A stretch of DNA of 64,000 nt from Cyanobacteria bacterium SZAS LIN-3 (lineage in GTDB: Bacteria > Cyanobacteriota > Vampirovibrionia > Obscuribacterales > Obscuribacteraceae), in assembly GCA_018266215.1 (NCBI GenBank), contig JAFEAV010000004.1:1-64000 (forward strand), read 5' to 3'. The first letter of the stretch is position 1, and each line of letters opens with the position of its first letter. The position numbers and the translations under genes were made by a program. Below are positions 24,567 to 33,191 of this stretch, piece after piece. Under the pieces are notes generated by a model. The model had not been told where the DNA came from, did no database searches, and saw nothing but the letters and a program-made list of their open reading frames with translations.

Positions 24567-25629
24567 AAACGCCCTCCTTACGTGCGCGCATTCCGGCGTC
24601 GCTCTCGTTTACCACTTTGACAAAAGCGTCTGCCACATTGTCCAGGAAGAAGTAATCCTGTGCCCCGATCCATCTAATTGCATTGCCGCCAAACTGGCTC
24701 TTGAATTGAGAAAAGCGCGAGTAGGCTAGCTCTGGCGCGCGGAAGGGAGCGTAGCCGTAAAAATCATAGGTGGTGCAGCCGGCTTGTTTTGCTAATTGCA
24801 TAGCTCGCCATTGTAGCAAGTAACCACCCATTAGATTACGTTTGTCGTTGCTGATCCCACCATAGAGGTAGGTGGCACGCGCTCCGTGCGTTATGAGCAA
24901 AAGCGCTCCAAGGGTATCGTCACCGTGTTCGGCAAGCAATATTTTTGCCATACCGTTTTGCATGAGCACCGGCAGCATTTGCTCAAAAAATTCCTGCGGT
25001 TCGACGGCAAATGCGTCGCGTTCTCCCGCTTCGGTCAGTATGTCGTAAAACTTGTTCAGGCTAGCAGGGCTGCTGTGCTCTGATATCACCACACCATGCT
25101 TCTGGGCCAGTTTTATGTTGTACCGACCCTTCTCTTTCATTCTGCCGAGCTGCACCGACTCATCGTCGCACAGGTCCACGTAGAGCGTATCGCGCGGTAC
25201 GAGATCGAGCGGCGCCCTGCTAAATTCACGTAGTACTGGTGGCACCGGTGGTGCCAGGCGCGGCTCTATGCGCATGGTCATCACACCCAATGCCTGTGAG
25301 CGCTCCCGCACGGCTTCGATTAAAAGACCCAGGCCCTGGCTTGCGATGCGCTGGTTGTGCCAGGGTAGCACCGGACCCTCCGGTGCCACCACTATGCCTG
25401 CGCCGCTGCGCCCGCCGGAGGAGTAAAAAATCGCCCCTCCGATTAAGTTGCCATCCTCAAACAGACCCAGGTGAAAGGTGGTCAGGCCCTGGCGGCGTTT
25501 AGCTTCAGCCCAATGAAGGCTTTGCATAAAACCGCTGGCCGGATTGGTGCGGGTCAGTTCCTGCCACCTTTCACCGACAGCCGAGGAAGGGCACAGAATG
25601 CCCAGGTCTTCAACTGAGAGTCCGGACAT
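24559..25629 (-). CDS. FemAB-type aminoacyl/acyl transferase (GNAT fold)
   Basis: A 356-residue protein of the FemAB/BacA-like acyltransferase group. It has two linked GNAT-like domains, the typical opening FMQSLHWAEAKRRQG, the LYVDL and RYNIKLAQKHGV elements, and the end GGYLLQWRAMQLAKQAGCTTYDFYG, a strong family block. Known members add amino acids to the peptidoglycan peptide or to related amines, using aminoacyl-tRNA. It starts two bases after the spermidine-synthase-like gene and overlaps speD, so it is built into the polyamine operon. Transfer involving a polyamine or a wall precursor is inferred. Confidence 0.85.
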   Translation of the reverse strand: MSGLSVEDLGILCPSSAVGERWQELTRTNPASGFMQSLHWAEAKRRQGLTTFHLGLFEDGNLIGGAIFYSSGGRSGAGIVVAPEGPVLPWHNQRIASQGLGLLIEAVRERSQALGVMTMRIEPRLAPPVPPVLREFSRAPLDLVPRDTLYVDLCDDESVQLGRMKEKGRYNIKLAQKHGVVISEHSSPASLNKFYDILTEAGERDAFAVEPQEFFEQMLPVLMQNGMAKILLAEHGDDTLGALLLITHGARATYLYGGISNDKRNLMGGYLLQWRAMQLAKQAGCTTYDFYGYAPFRAPELAYSRFSQFKSQFGGNAIRWIGAQDYFFLDNVADAFVKVVNESDAGMRARKEGVYA

Positions 25630-25631
25630 TA

Positions 25632-27647
25632 TCAGGCGTCCTGCTGAGCACTTAATATTTTCAAGACTTGAGTAGCCTGGTCGGCATGGTCAGGCAACGT
25701 GGCCAGCCTTGCTTCGATTTCCAGGATATTCTGCCTTGTTTCATTGAGTGCTTTTTCGGTCAGGATGACGGCCTCGTCACCTTTAATGGTGCGGGTGCCG
25801 AAGCTGACGAGCTGGTCGCCTGCGGAGCGATACTGGCTGAGTTCGGTTTCGAGCATATCAGCCTGGCTGCGAAGCTCATCCCGGTTGGTCTGGAGCAGGC
25901 CGGACGTGGCGTTGTTGTCACGCACGGTTTGCTTGAGATAGGCGACCAGGGAGGCGCGCACCGCTGACGGGGTGTTGTCCTGCTGGGACAGGGTGCTACG
26001 GAATTCATACCAGCCGGCGGTCGGTATGTAGTGAGCAGTTCCGTCCGCAGCTTTTATCTCCAGTTGTTTGCCGTCGGCATTGATGGCGATGCCTGTCGGC
26101 AGGTTGGTCTGGTCGATGGGCTGGGCGTTGGCCAGGTTGTTTTTGACCGGCAGCGCACCCTGCTTCTGCATCCGTTTGACGGCCGCATCGTTGGGGCCTG
26201 GTCCGATCGGGCCTTTCTTGATCACTGTGCCGGGCTGATTGTAGTAGTAGGTCGAACCGCCGCCGTTCCAGTATCCGCCGTCGGCACCGCGTCTACCGTG
26301 GTGACCGCCGTCTTTTGCGTAGACGGCGTCTGGATAGAGGAGGTTGCCCAGTACTATGGCCAGGACCAGAATGCTCATCACTCGGTGCCCGAGGGTGAGC
26401 AGATTTTCGCGGTCGCCGCTCCAATCGGCCAGTTTTGCCTTAAGGTGTTTGAGCTCGGTCACCAGATATTCCGGCAACTCCGCAGCCCGACGCAGAAGCC
26501 GGTCGGTCAATGCGGTCAAATCGATGCCTTGCAAGAACCGCGACGGCGCTTCCACAAAGTTGGCAATCATTGTTTCCGTCTGTTGTTTTTGAAGCTCGGG
26601 CAGACTGGCCATGGTGTCACGCAGCAGGCGTTGAATGCCGTCGGCTTTGTCATTTTCGAGCACTACTGCCGGTTGCAGGGCGCTGGCCAGAGCCTGGCTC
26701 AGCTCCGGTGTCAAAATGTGGGTGGTGGTATCAGCTTCAGGTGCGCTGAATTCATCGCAGGTTTCGACGAACAAGTTGCGAGCACCGCCAGTGGTGTCGG
26801 AAATTGGTGTGGCATCGATGAAGTAATGGATGAGCACATCACTGCCGGCTCGTGTGGGCTTGGCCTGCGGCTGATATTGGAAGAGTGCTTCCGGGAAAAG
26901 GAAAAGACTCTGGAAAGCTTTTACTTCGGTAAGGACCGTTCTTGGTTCGGCGACTGAAAGATCGATATTGAGTTCTTCGCCGGTAATTGCTATCGGCGAT
27001 GCCAGGAAAAATGCCCAGTCGTCGCCGTAGCCGCGCGCAGCAAACGAAGGTATCTCCACGTGATATGGTCTAACATGCAAGCCGGCTTTGAGTAAGCTAT
27101 TGAATACGCACCAGAAAGCCTGGGGTGTTGCCTGGGCAGATACGCCATTGGCGGCGATGATGCCGTCTCTTGTCAGCAGTCCGCTCAATTTTTCGTACCA
27201 GTCGATGCTGTGGAATCTTGCTTCGTGAGCAGTTTCCGGTACAGTCAGGTCACTGATAATGAGGTCGAACTGGCGGCCTGATTGCAGCGCTTTTTCTACG
27301 AATTCCCATGCGTCTTCCACATGAACGGTGATGCGTGGGTCCGTCAGACTGTGATTGTTCAATGATGCAAAATCGGTACGAGCTAAATGGAGGATTTCCG
27401 GATCGTAGTCAACGAGATCGACGCTGTCGACTCTCGCGGATTTAAACAGCTCTCTTGCCACCAGACCGTCGCCGCCGCCGATGACAAGCACTTTCAGCTG
27501 GGCCCTGGAGCGTTTGGCCGCCAGCGCCAGCGCAGGGATAGAGAGCGCCTCATGGTAGATATTTTCATCACTACTATCAAACTGCAAATCGCCTTTAATC
27601 AGCAGAGCGATTTCGCCGTTTTCTCTTTTTTCCAGTGAAGCTGTCAT
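25632..27647 (-). CDS. Spermidine synthase-like protein fused to a membrane segment and coiled-coil tail
   Basis: A 671-residue protein. Residues 1-240 are a spermidine synthase: QFDSSDENIYHEAL, then GGGDG (57-61), DLVDYDP and DLIISDLTVP. A normal enzyme ends near residue 290. Here a helical linker follows, then one hydrophobic segment (about 424-443), a Gly/His/Tyr-rich stretch, a short beta-rich domain near 520-545 and a coiled coil (about 570-670). The segment plus its VYAKDGG junction looks like a signal anchor, placing the tail outside. Start: ATG at 27647 with AAGGGGGAAAG close upstream. It heads the operon with FemAB and speD. Confidence 0.85.
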   Translation of the reverse strand: MTASLEKRENGEIALLIKGDLQFDSSDENIYHEALSIPALALAAKRSRAQLKVLVIGGGDGLVARELFKSARVDSVDLVDYDPEILHLARTDFASLNNHSLTDPRITVHVEDAWEFVEKALQSGRQFDLIISDLTVPETAHEARFHSIDWYEKLSGLLTRDGIIAANGVSAQATPQAFWCVFNSLLKAGLHVRPYHVEIPSFAARGYGDDWAFFLASPIAITGEELNIDLSVAEPRTVLTEVKAFQSLFLFPEALFQYQPQAKPTRAGSDVLIHYFIDATPISDTTGGARNLFVETCDEFSAPEADTTTHILTPELSQALASALQPAVVLENDKADGIQRLLRDTMASLPELQKQQTETMIANFVEAPSRFLQGIDLTALTDRLLRRAAELPEYLVTELKHLKAKLADWSGDRENLLTLGHRVMSILVLAIVLGNLLYPDAVYAKDGGHHGRRGADGGYWNGGGSTYYYNQPGTVIKKGPIGPGPNDAAVKRMQKQGALPVKNNLANAQPIDQTNLPTGIAINADGKQLEIKAADGTAHYIPTAGWYEFRSTLSQQDNTPSAVRASLVAYLKQTVRDNNATSGLLQTNRDELRSQADMLETELSQYRSAGDQLVSFGTRTIKGDEAVILTEKALNETRQNILEIEARLATLPDHADQATQVLKILSAQQDA

Positions 27648-27683
27648 TCTTTCCCCCTTGATGCGACGTACGAAATAGGGTCG

Positions 27684-27823
27684 CTCGGCAGCAGCTGAGG
27701 AGCGACTCTTAAACTACAGGTCTTGGCTTCCCGCCTCGCTGCTTGCGTGGGCAATCGAAGAAGACCCGGCTATCTACTTCATAAACCAATTAGGCAACCG
27801 GGTTCCAGCTCGAGACTGCCGAG
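27684..27823 (-). ncRNA. Candidate structured RNA / leader of the polyamine operon
   Basis: Minus-strand leader. Eight-base arms at 27816-27823 and 27684-27691 close the structure and can be extended by a five-pair AGCTG/CAGCT helix. Inside are two further possible helices: ACCCGG with CCGGGT, and GGTCTT with AAGACC, which share bases and so exclude each other. A tip UUGC-CCAC-GCAA is also present. The 3' arm of the closing helix overlaps a seven-pair hairpin GTCGCTC/GAGCGAC with a 13-base loop, so the two exclude each other, as in a switch. A TATGCT (27827-27832) would start RNA at the closing helix. It matches no riboswitch core I know. Confidence 0.5.
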
Positions 27824-27889
27824 TTTAGCATACGGATTTCCAATTTACGGCGACATTTAAGGTAGCGGTTTCGACGCCTTGATTCCCCA

Positions 27890-28726
27890 TCACTTCTGAT
27901 CAAAATTCATCTGTCGTGAAAGCAGCGACATCATGCGTGGCGCCAGACCATTGAGCCGCTCGGCTACTTTGCCGGGGATGGTTAAGATCAGCTCCTGCGA
28001 CTGATCGCGGTTAAGTGATTGTACGATTTCTCTGACACATTCATCGGTGCTGATGCTCAGGATATGCTTCATCATAAAGCCCTTCAGATCTTTCTGTTCC
28101 GCTATCAGCACCGGGTTTCTCGTGTCCGGCATGCTGTTCTTTTCAAAAAATTCGGTCCGCACCAACCCCGGGCAGATGGTTATAACATCGACGTGGTGAG
28201 GCGCCAGCTCTGCCGCCAGGCCATTTGAGAGCGCTGTCAGGGCAAACTTCGAGGAGCAGTAGGGGACGCTGCCTGGGAACGATATTTTTCCTGCCACCGA
28301 CGAAATGTTCACTATTTTGCCGCGTGGACTTTTCTTCAGTTCGTCCAGGCAGGCGTAGGTCGTCTGCAGTGCGCTGAAGAAATTGACGTCAAAAAGTCGG
28401 CGCCAGTCTTCCACCTTGAGCCTTTCTACCAGTCCAGGCATACCCATGCCGGCATTATTTACGAGGAGATCAATGCCACCATATTTAGTGACGCAGAGCG
28501 TGGCCAGCTCCTGACTCAATCCTTCCTTCGTTATGTCGCCTGCAATAATCTCCGCTTCGCCGCCCAGCTTGCGGACCTCTTCTGCGCAGCTCTGCAGATC
28601 CCGCTCGGAGCGGGCGGTTAAGACCAATTTGGCTTTGTAGAGTTTGGCCAGATGTAGTGCCAGACCCCGCCCAATTCCTGTGGAGGCGCCTGTAATGATG
28701 GCCTTCACGTTGGTTGGTAGTGGCAT
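27890..28726 (-). CDS. Short-chain dehydrogenase/reductase
   Basis: A 278-residue classical SDR. Cofactor motif TGASTGIGRG near residues 12-21, NNAG near 89-92, catalytic Ser in NISSVAGK and the Tyr-X-X-X-Lys as YCSSK. The C-terminal half has PGLVRTEFF. The Arg in LTARSERDL after strand 2 suggests NADP. Short length, no anchor. Substrate unknown; the sequence resembles acyl- or sugar-type DHRS7-like reductases. It is a single gene with a divergent promoter region shared with the LRR gene at 28809. Confidence 0.88.
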   Translation of the reverse strand: MPLPTNVKAIITGASTGIGRGLALHLAKLYKAKLVLTARSERDLQSCAEEVRKLGGEAEIIAGDITKEGLSQELATLCVTKYGGIDLLVNNAGMGMPGLVERLKVEDWRRLFDVNFFSALQTTYACLDELKKSPRGKIVNISSVAGKISFPGSVPYCSSKFALTALSNGLAAELAPHHVDVITICPGLVRTEFFEKNSMPDTRNPVLIAEQKDLKGFMMKHILSISTDECVREIVQSLNRDQSQELILTIPGKVAERLNGLAPRMMSLLSRQMNFDQK

Positions 28727-28808
28727 AAATTTTCACCCGGTAGCAAAATTAGGAAGGGAGCTGTCAGAGGCGTATAATTGAATTAGTCTATCAAAATGGA
28801 AAATTTCT

Positions 28809-29852
28809 ATGCACCGGCGCGGCCAGCACGTGAGAAATATACATATTTGGCTGTGTCTTTTGATTGGCTTTGCGTATGCCTTGCTGCCGGCCGCTGTAGC
28901 GCAGTCCGGCAGACCGGAGCTGCCTCGGCCTGAGATTCTGCCGGTGGCTAAGGCCCGGGTTTTGCACTTCTCGACGGATCGAAGTATCGGTCGCGTGACT
29001 ATTCATGTGGGCCATCCGGGCATTCCTACTGGTCCGGGGAAACAATACCGAGCTCAGGGTGATATTCCCGTTCCAGCCAATGCCGTGACTCGTCTTGAGG
29101 TAAATTCAGATTTCTTTCGACATCTCGATGCTTTCAAGACGCTGGACCCTTATAGTTTGGACGCATTGATGTTGCGGCTTTCTTCGACAGACGATGCCGA
29201 GGAAGGCTTGCTTGACGAGGCTTTAGCGCATATCGGCCATTTAAAAGGATTACAGGCTGTTTTCCTTGATCGTTCTGACGCCAGTGATAAAGGGCTCGCT
29301 CATCTCAAGTCCTTGACAAACCTGCATTTCATTGAAGCAAGTAGTTGTCTGACTAAGGGCGCGGCGCTTAAGGAGATATCTACGCTGACTGAATTAAAGA
29401 CGATTCGCCTGGGGAGTAATGCCATTGATCAGGAGAATCTCAAGTATTTATCGGCTCTGCCTAAACTCGATCAGCTTGCCCTCACTCGTACCGGCTTATC
29501 GGCTAAGGGTCTCAAATACGTCGCCAATTGTCCCAAGTTGATTGTGTTGCAAATTGGGAGAAACGGCGATATTGGCGATGACGAAATGAAATATCTTGTG
29601 CCCTTAAAGAAGCTGGCGATACTCCACTTGAACGATACAGCTGTTACCATGAAAGGCCTGGCCACTCTCAAGCACTTAAGACTTGTAGAGTTTTTACCGC
29701 CACGCGGCTCTTATTCGGCGGATGACCTGAAGCGCCTGCATCAGTGGTTTCCTCTGGCGAGGATTGAACTGAGCCGCGAAGACAATGCTGATTGGCATAA
29801 GATGGATCCGAAAAATCTCTTCAAGCCAATATCCAAAGACAAAGGTCTTTGA
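28809..29852 (+). CDS. Exported leucine-rich repeat protein (paralogue of the one at 4068)
   Basis: A 347-residue protein with a signal peptide (basic MHRRGQHVR, core WLCLLIGFAYALLPAAVA). Residues about 110-310 hold LRRs of the same type as in the protein at 4068 (e.g. LKGLQAVFLDRSDASDKGLAHL and LVPLKKLAILHLNDTAVTMKGL). The two align nearly end to end, differing in the N-terminal linker and the tail. It stands alone and its stop lies two bases from the stop of the opposing gene at 29855. Confidence 0.85.
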   Translation: MHRRGQHVRNIHIWLCLLIGFAYALLPAAVAQSGRPELPRPEILPVAKARVLHFSTDRSIGRVTIHVGHPGIPTGPGKQYRAQGDIPVPANAVTRLEVNSDFFRHLDAFKTLDPYSLDALMLRLSSTDDAEEGLLDEALAHIGHLKGLQAVFLDRSDASDKGLAHLKSLTNLHFIEASSCLTKGAALKEISTLTELKTIRLGSNAIDQENLKYLSALPKLDQLALTRTGLSAKGLKYVANCPKLIVLQIGRNGDIGDDEMKYLVPLKKLAILHLNDTAVTMKGLATLKHLRLVEFLPPRGSYSADDLKRLHQWFPLARIELSREDNADWHKMDPKNLFKPISKDKGL

Positions 29853-29854
29853 GT

Positions 29855-31108
29855 TTAAATCAGGAGCAAAGACTCCAGTCCGTAAAGTGCAATCAGGTAT
29901 GAGAGATCTTGGCTGTAATCGCTCTGGCTGAGCATGGCTTTGAGCGCAGGCAAAGTTTCTTCCTGCTTGTATTTGTGTTTAAGCCTGCCGATTTTGCGGT
30001 GTGCCGCTTTGGTGGGCATTTCTCCTGTCGTCAGCTTGTATGCTTCAACGAGATAAGTGAGGGCCAGTCTTTGCACAAGCATCTGCGCAATCAGCATCAG
30101 GTAGACAGTAAATGTAGGTACTGTGTGCGTGAGGAACAGGAGCACGGAGCCGGAGCCAAAGAGCATTAAGAAGGCAATTACCGACAGCGCATTTAAAAGA
30201 TTGGTGACGAAATTGAGGCATCTTCGGATAATGATGATGCGAATGTTCGCTTCTTTGACTTGAGAGAGAGCCTGGGCCAGCTCACTGTATAGTGGCAGAA
30301 ATTCGCGAGCCCGGGCGCAGGCTTCCAGTATTATGGCGGCTATTAGTGCGCAGAAATAGATAATCAGGGCATGTATTTGAGATGGTAGCGTCAGTAGTAT
30401 CAGTGCCAGCAGGATAACCTGACTGATACCAAATACTGCTATCAGCACTTTGGCAGTTTTCATCCGTGTCTCTTCTGTGGCCAGATATCCTTCATCAGTG
30501 AGGCGTTCTTTGAGCTCTTCGGCCAGGGTCGACTTGTAGCCTGCTGCCCCCATTTCCGCCGCCAGTCGCAAAAGCCCGGACAAGCTGACAAATTTTTTGA
30601 TGTTGCGAGGATCGCGAAAAAGATCTTTGACTGTTTCTTCTACGCCTCGGCGGATGAGCCTGTAGAGCATCGGCAACCGGCGCACCAGTTTGATCCTGTC
30701 CTGGACGGAATTGATGGCAACCATTTCAGATGCCTGTTCGATTTTTCTCTTTGACCATTCTTTGAGAGAGCCGCCGGCTATCTTGCGCAGAGCCACTTCG
30801 TAGGGGCGTTGATTTTCGTCGTAGGTTGTAATTTCGCCGCCGACTATTTTGTCCTTCATTTCGCGGTGCAAAACATCAAAGAGCAAAACTATCAGGGCAA
30901 AGCCGCCATCGCCCTCCTTGGACAAGTAAGCTACCTCTGTCGGCGATAACTGGCGTTCATATCCTTTGTCGGTGCGATCGTATATGTCTTCGCTATGCGC
31001 TGTATGCTTGGCTGTCCCGGGGCCGGGATTGAGCAGAGATTCGCGCAGCAAATAGATGATTGAACCAATCGTAAGAATGGCGGAAAAATAGGCCCAGGAG
31101 ATTGGCAC
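29855..31108 (-). CDS. Multi-spanning membrane protein, possibly TIGR04222-like
   Basis: A 417-residue protein. The N terminus has one helix (about 5-21), then a soluble region starting QLSPTEVAYLSKEGDGGFAL, which resembles the opening of TIGR04222-type membrane proteins. A cluster of helices follows (about 224-262, 310-332 and 338-360). It starts at a GTG at 31108, ten bases after the pseudo-receiver gene, so they form a two-gene unit. No catalytic motif is seen. Function unknown. Confidence 0.65.
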   Translation of the reverse strand: MPISWAYFSAILTIGSIIYLLRESLLNPGPGTAKHTAHSEDIYDRTDKGYERQLSPTEVAYLSKEGDGGFALIVLLFDVLHREMKDKIVGGEITTYDENQRPYEVALRKIAGGSLKEWSKRKIEQASEMVAINSVQDRIKLVRRLPMLYRLIRRGVEETVKDLFRDPRNIKKFVSLSGLLRLAAEMGAAGYKSTLAEELKERLTDEGYLATEETRMKTAKVLIAVFGISQVILLALILLTLPSQIHALIIYFCALIAAIILEACARAREFLPLYSELAQALSQVKEANIRIIIIRRCLNFVTNLLNALSVIAFLMLFGSGSVLLFLTHTVPTFTVYLMLIAQMLVQRLALTYLVEAYKLTTGEMPTKAAHRKIGRLKHKYKQEETLPALKAMLSQSDYSQDLSYLIALYGLESLLLI

Positions 31109-31118
31109 AGCAGCTGAA

Positions 31119-31559
31119 TTAGCCGGCCTTGGGCATGAGTGAATTCATTGAGTTCATCGCGTTGCCGGCTGGGTTGGTCACAACCTTTTGACGCAGACCG
31201 AGTTTACGCAGGACTTCAACAAAATCTTTGAGTGAAATGTCGGGACTGAGCTGAGCTTCCGTTTCGTGTGTCAGCGGTCCTTCCAGATTTTTCTTGTCGC
31301 CGTCATATAGGATGACAACCGGCACATTGCCCAGTGTCTGATGAATGCGGCGCAGATTGGAAACGGCTTCCGGTCCGGCTGATGCAAGGCTGAGAACAAC
31401 CATGTCAGGCTGACCGTCGATAAGATTTTGTTCGAGCGAGGCGGTGGCCATCGATGTGCCGACGATTTCAAAATCCTTGACTTGCTCCAGCCAGAGGCTG
31501 AGCGTGACAAGGGAGAGTCTGTCGTTGTCGACTATGAAGACCTTGTTGGGAGGATTCAT
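31119..31559 (-). CDS. Degenerate response-regulator receiver domain protein
   Basis: A 146-residue protein with the receiver fold (MNPPNKVFIVDNDRLSLVTLSLWLEQ, then DGQPDMVVLSLASAGPEAV). The acidic pair (Asp11, Asp13) remains, but the phosphoacceptor position is Ser57 (VVLSLAS), and the conserved Lys in the GAxxYLxK region is missing. The tail after about residue 118 is polar with Asn/Ser/Met repeats, with no DNA-binding domain. It probably works without phosphorylation, by protein contact. Start: ATG at 31559; the longer frame to 31601 adds 14 unsupported residues. Confidence 0.75.
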   Translation of the reverse strand: MNPPNKVFIVDNDRLSLVTLSLWLEQVKDFEIVGTSMATASLEQNLIDGQPDMVVLSLASAGPEAVSNLRRIHQTLGNVPVVILYDGDKKNLEGPLTHETEAQLSPDISLKDFVEVLRKLGLRQKVVTNPAGNAMNSMNSLMPKAG

Positions 31560-31837
31560 CTTGACTCTAACCTTTGGGGAAGAAATAGGCCGGACAGACA
31601 TATGAACATGTTGATAATGATACAGATCGGATTTGGTCGGCTCCAGACCAAGCGCTTAATGAAATGGCCTGCAAATGTAAAGAAATCCTAAACAGCTATA
31701 TAAGTGTATAGCTTTTGCTAGCGATTGGCACGACGACCGCACCACTGACAACGCGATCTGTCCTGGAGGCTGAAACCCAGGGCCCGTGGCACTTTTGTGA
31801 CTATTGTCAAGTCGGAAGATTGGCTAAACTTAATGAC
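31560..31837. other. Non-coding stretch with two short hairpins
   Basis: About 280 bases between the pseudo-receiver gene and nadC (both minus). It holds TTGGTC/GACCAA arms at 31633-31638 and 31646-31651, and AGCTATA/TATAGCT arms at 31694-31700 and 31707-31713 followed by TTTT on the plus strand. The second could weakly terminate transcription. I see no gene. Confidence 0.4.
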
Positions 31838-32755
31838 TTATTCGAATTCCAGGGACAAATCGATGTTTTTTGCCGAGTGAGTGATGGCGCCAATTGAGAT
31901 GGCGTTAACCCCGGGGATTAGATAGCTCTCTAAATTGGCTAAATTGACCCCTCCGGAGACTTCGACGAAGGGCTGATGCGCATTTTCTTTAATCTTGGCT
32001 ATTGCTTGTCGCACCAGATCCGGTGGCATGTTATCAAGGAGCACCCGTTCCGCCTTTTCCGCAAGTGCCTCCGCCAGTTCATCGAGGGTGGTTACTTCCA
32101 CTTCAATGTTGCGGTTCTCCAGATCCTTGCCTTCGCCCTGCAGATATTTGCGTGCCTGCTGCAGTGCTTTTGTCACACTGCCGGCCGCTTTCACATGGTT
32201 GTCCTTGATCAAGATGGCATCGAACAAACCAAACCGATGATTTGTACCACCGCCGGCCTTGACCGCGCGGCGATCGAAGGAGCGCAGCCCGGGCATCGTT
32301 TTGCGTGTGTCGAGGATCTGGATGGAAGCCGGTGCGGCAATTTTTGTGTAGGTCGATGTGATTGTCGCCACTCCGCACATGCGCTGGATCAAGTTGAGCG
32401 AGAGTCTTTCTGCCGCCAGTAGCGTTCTGGCATCAGCTGAAATTTCTGCGACCGGGACCGGTTTGTCTTTGACTTCGACGAATGTCCCTTCTTTGACCAG
32501 CTCGACAATCTCAATCTTTCCCTCTGGGGATAAGCACTTGACAACAGTGTCGAAAATATTGAGGCCGCATACGACAGCCGATTCTTTCAGCACAAGTTTT
32601 GCGCTGCATCTTTCCGACTGCGGGATCGTTGCCGCGCTCGTCACGTCAAGCGGCCCGGGGCCAAGGTCTTCAAGCATTGCCAGAGCAAGGATTTGTTCGA
32701 CGAGGTGATCTTTGAAGTGATCGACTTGTGTGCAAAGTGTGTTTGGATTCGTCAT
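31838..32755 (-). CDS. nadC: Nicotinate-nucleotide pyrophosphorylase (carboxylating)
   Basis: A 305-residue quinolinate phosphoribosyltransferase that makes nicotinate mononucleotide from quinolinate and PRPP, the entry step of NAD synthesis. Typical blocks: LALNLIQ-like LSLNLIQRMCGVAT, DTRKTMPGLRSFDRRAVKAGGGTNHR (residues near 150-175), KDNH and the C-terminal VEVSGGVNL and SIGAITHS. The length is normal. The ATG at 32755 is the first in frame. nadA and nadB are not in the window. It is a single gene that diverges from the small gene at 32880. Confidence 0.96.
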   Translation of the reverse strand: MTNPNTLCTQVDHFKDHLVEQILALAMLEDLGPGPLDVTSAATIPQSERCSAKLVLKESAVVCGLNIFDTVVKCLSPEGKIEIVELVKEGTFVEVKDKPVPVAEISADARTLLAAERLSLNLIQRMCGVATITSTYTKIAAPASIQILDTRKTMPGLRSFDRRAVKAGGGTNHRFGLFDAILIKDNHVKAAGSVTKALQQARKYLQGEGKDLENRNIEVEVTTLDELAEALAEKAERVLLDNMPPDLVRQAIAKIKENAHQPFVEVSGGVNLANLESYLIPGVNAISIGAITHSAKNIDLSLEFE

Positions 32756-32782
32756 TTAATACGCAAAAATGCGATTACCCCT

Positions 32783-32813
32783 TTGAAATCAGCTGAACCT
32801 GGGTTAATATGAT
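32783..32813 (+). promoter_or_regulatory. Candidate promoter for the genes at 32880 and 33192
   Basis: TTGAAA (32783-32788) and TATGAT (32808-32813) lie 19 bases apart in the divergent region between nadC and the 32880 gene. Hexamers fit the sigma-70 consensus (each 4-5 of 6); the spacer is long. Confidence 0.4.
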
Positions 32814-32879
32814 ATTTCTTCAATACCGCCCCGGTTGTTAGTTTATACCAACCCCGGGAGGTCTTTTGGGAGTGAAAAA

Positions 32880-33182
32880 GTGACGTCGCTACCTTCTAAG
32901 ACGATCAAACTATCAACCGTAATTGCTTTGATGACGTTTGAGTTTCTTCTGGTTGCCTGTCTCTCTTCAATGGCCCTGAGTCAGTCTCAAATAATCTACA
33001 ACAACCTTCTGAAAAGCCGCGACGCCCTCATGGATCAAAGACGCTATCTGATTTCTGAAGCCGACCGACTGAATCAACAGATGATTGCTCTGAAGAAAAA
33101 TATTGAGCTGGTGAATGGTTACCTACGCGATAACGACAAAGCCGTCGCCGATGTGGACAACGCATTGAGACGGGCGCAATAG
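32880..33182 (+). CDS. Small exported coiled-coil protein
   Basis: A 100-residue protein from the GTG at 32880, preceded by GGGAG at seven bases. A hydrophobic segment (about 15-37, LSTVIALMTFEFLLVACLSSMALS) acts as signal peptide or anchor. Residues about 38-100 form a coiled coil (QRRYLISEADRLNQQMIAL). No family recognised. It is followed nine bases later by the NTF2-like gene on the same strand, so they are probably cotranscribed. Confidence 0.7.
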   Translation: MTSLPSKTIKLSTVIALMTFEFLLVACLSSMALSQSQIIYNNLLKSRDALMDQRRYLISEADRLNQQMIALKKNIELVNGYLRDNDKAVADVDNALRRAQ

Positions 33183-33191
33183 GGGGTTCTG

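Noticed and set aside
27684-27823. SAM-I riboswitch or 6S RNA
   Set aside because: CCCGG and GAAGCC strings are suggestive, but the SAM-I core and the large central bubble with the length of 6S RNA are not present; kept only as an unassigned structured leader.
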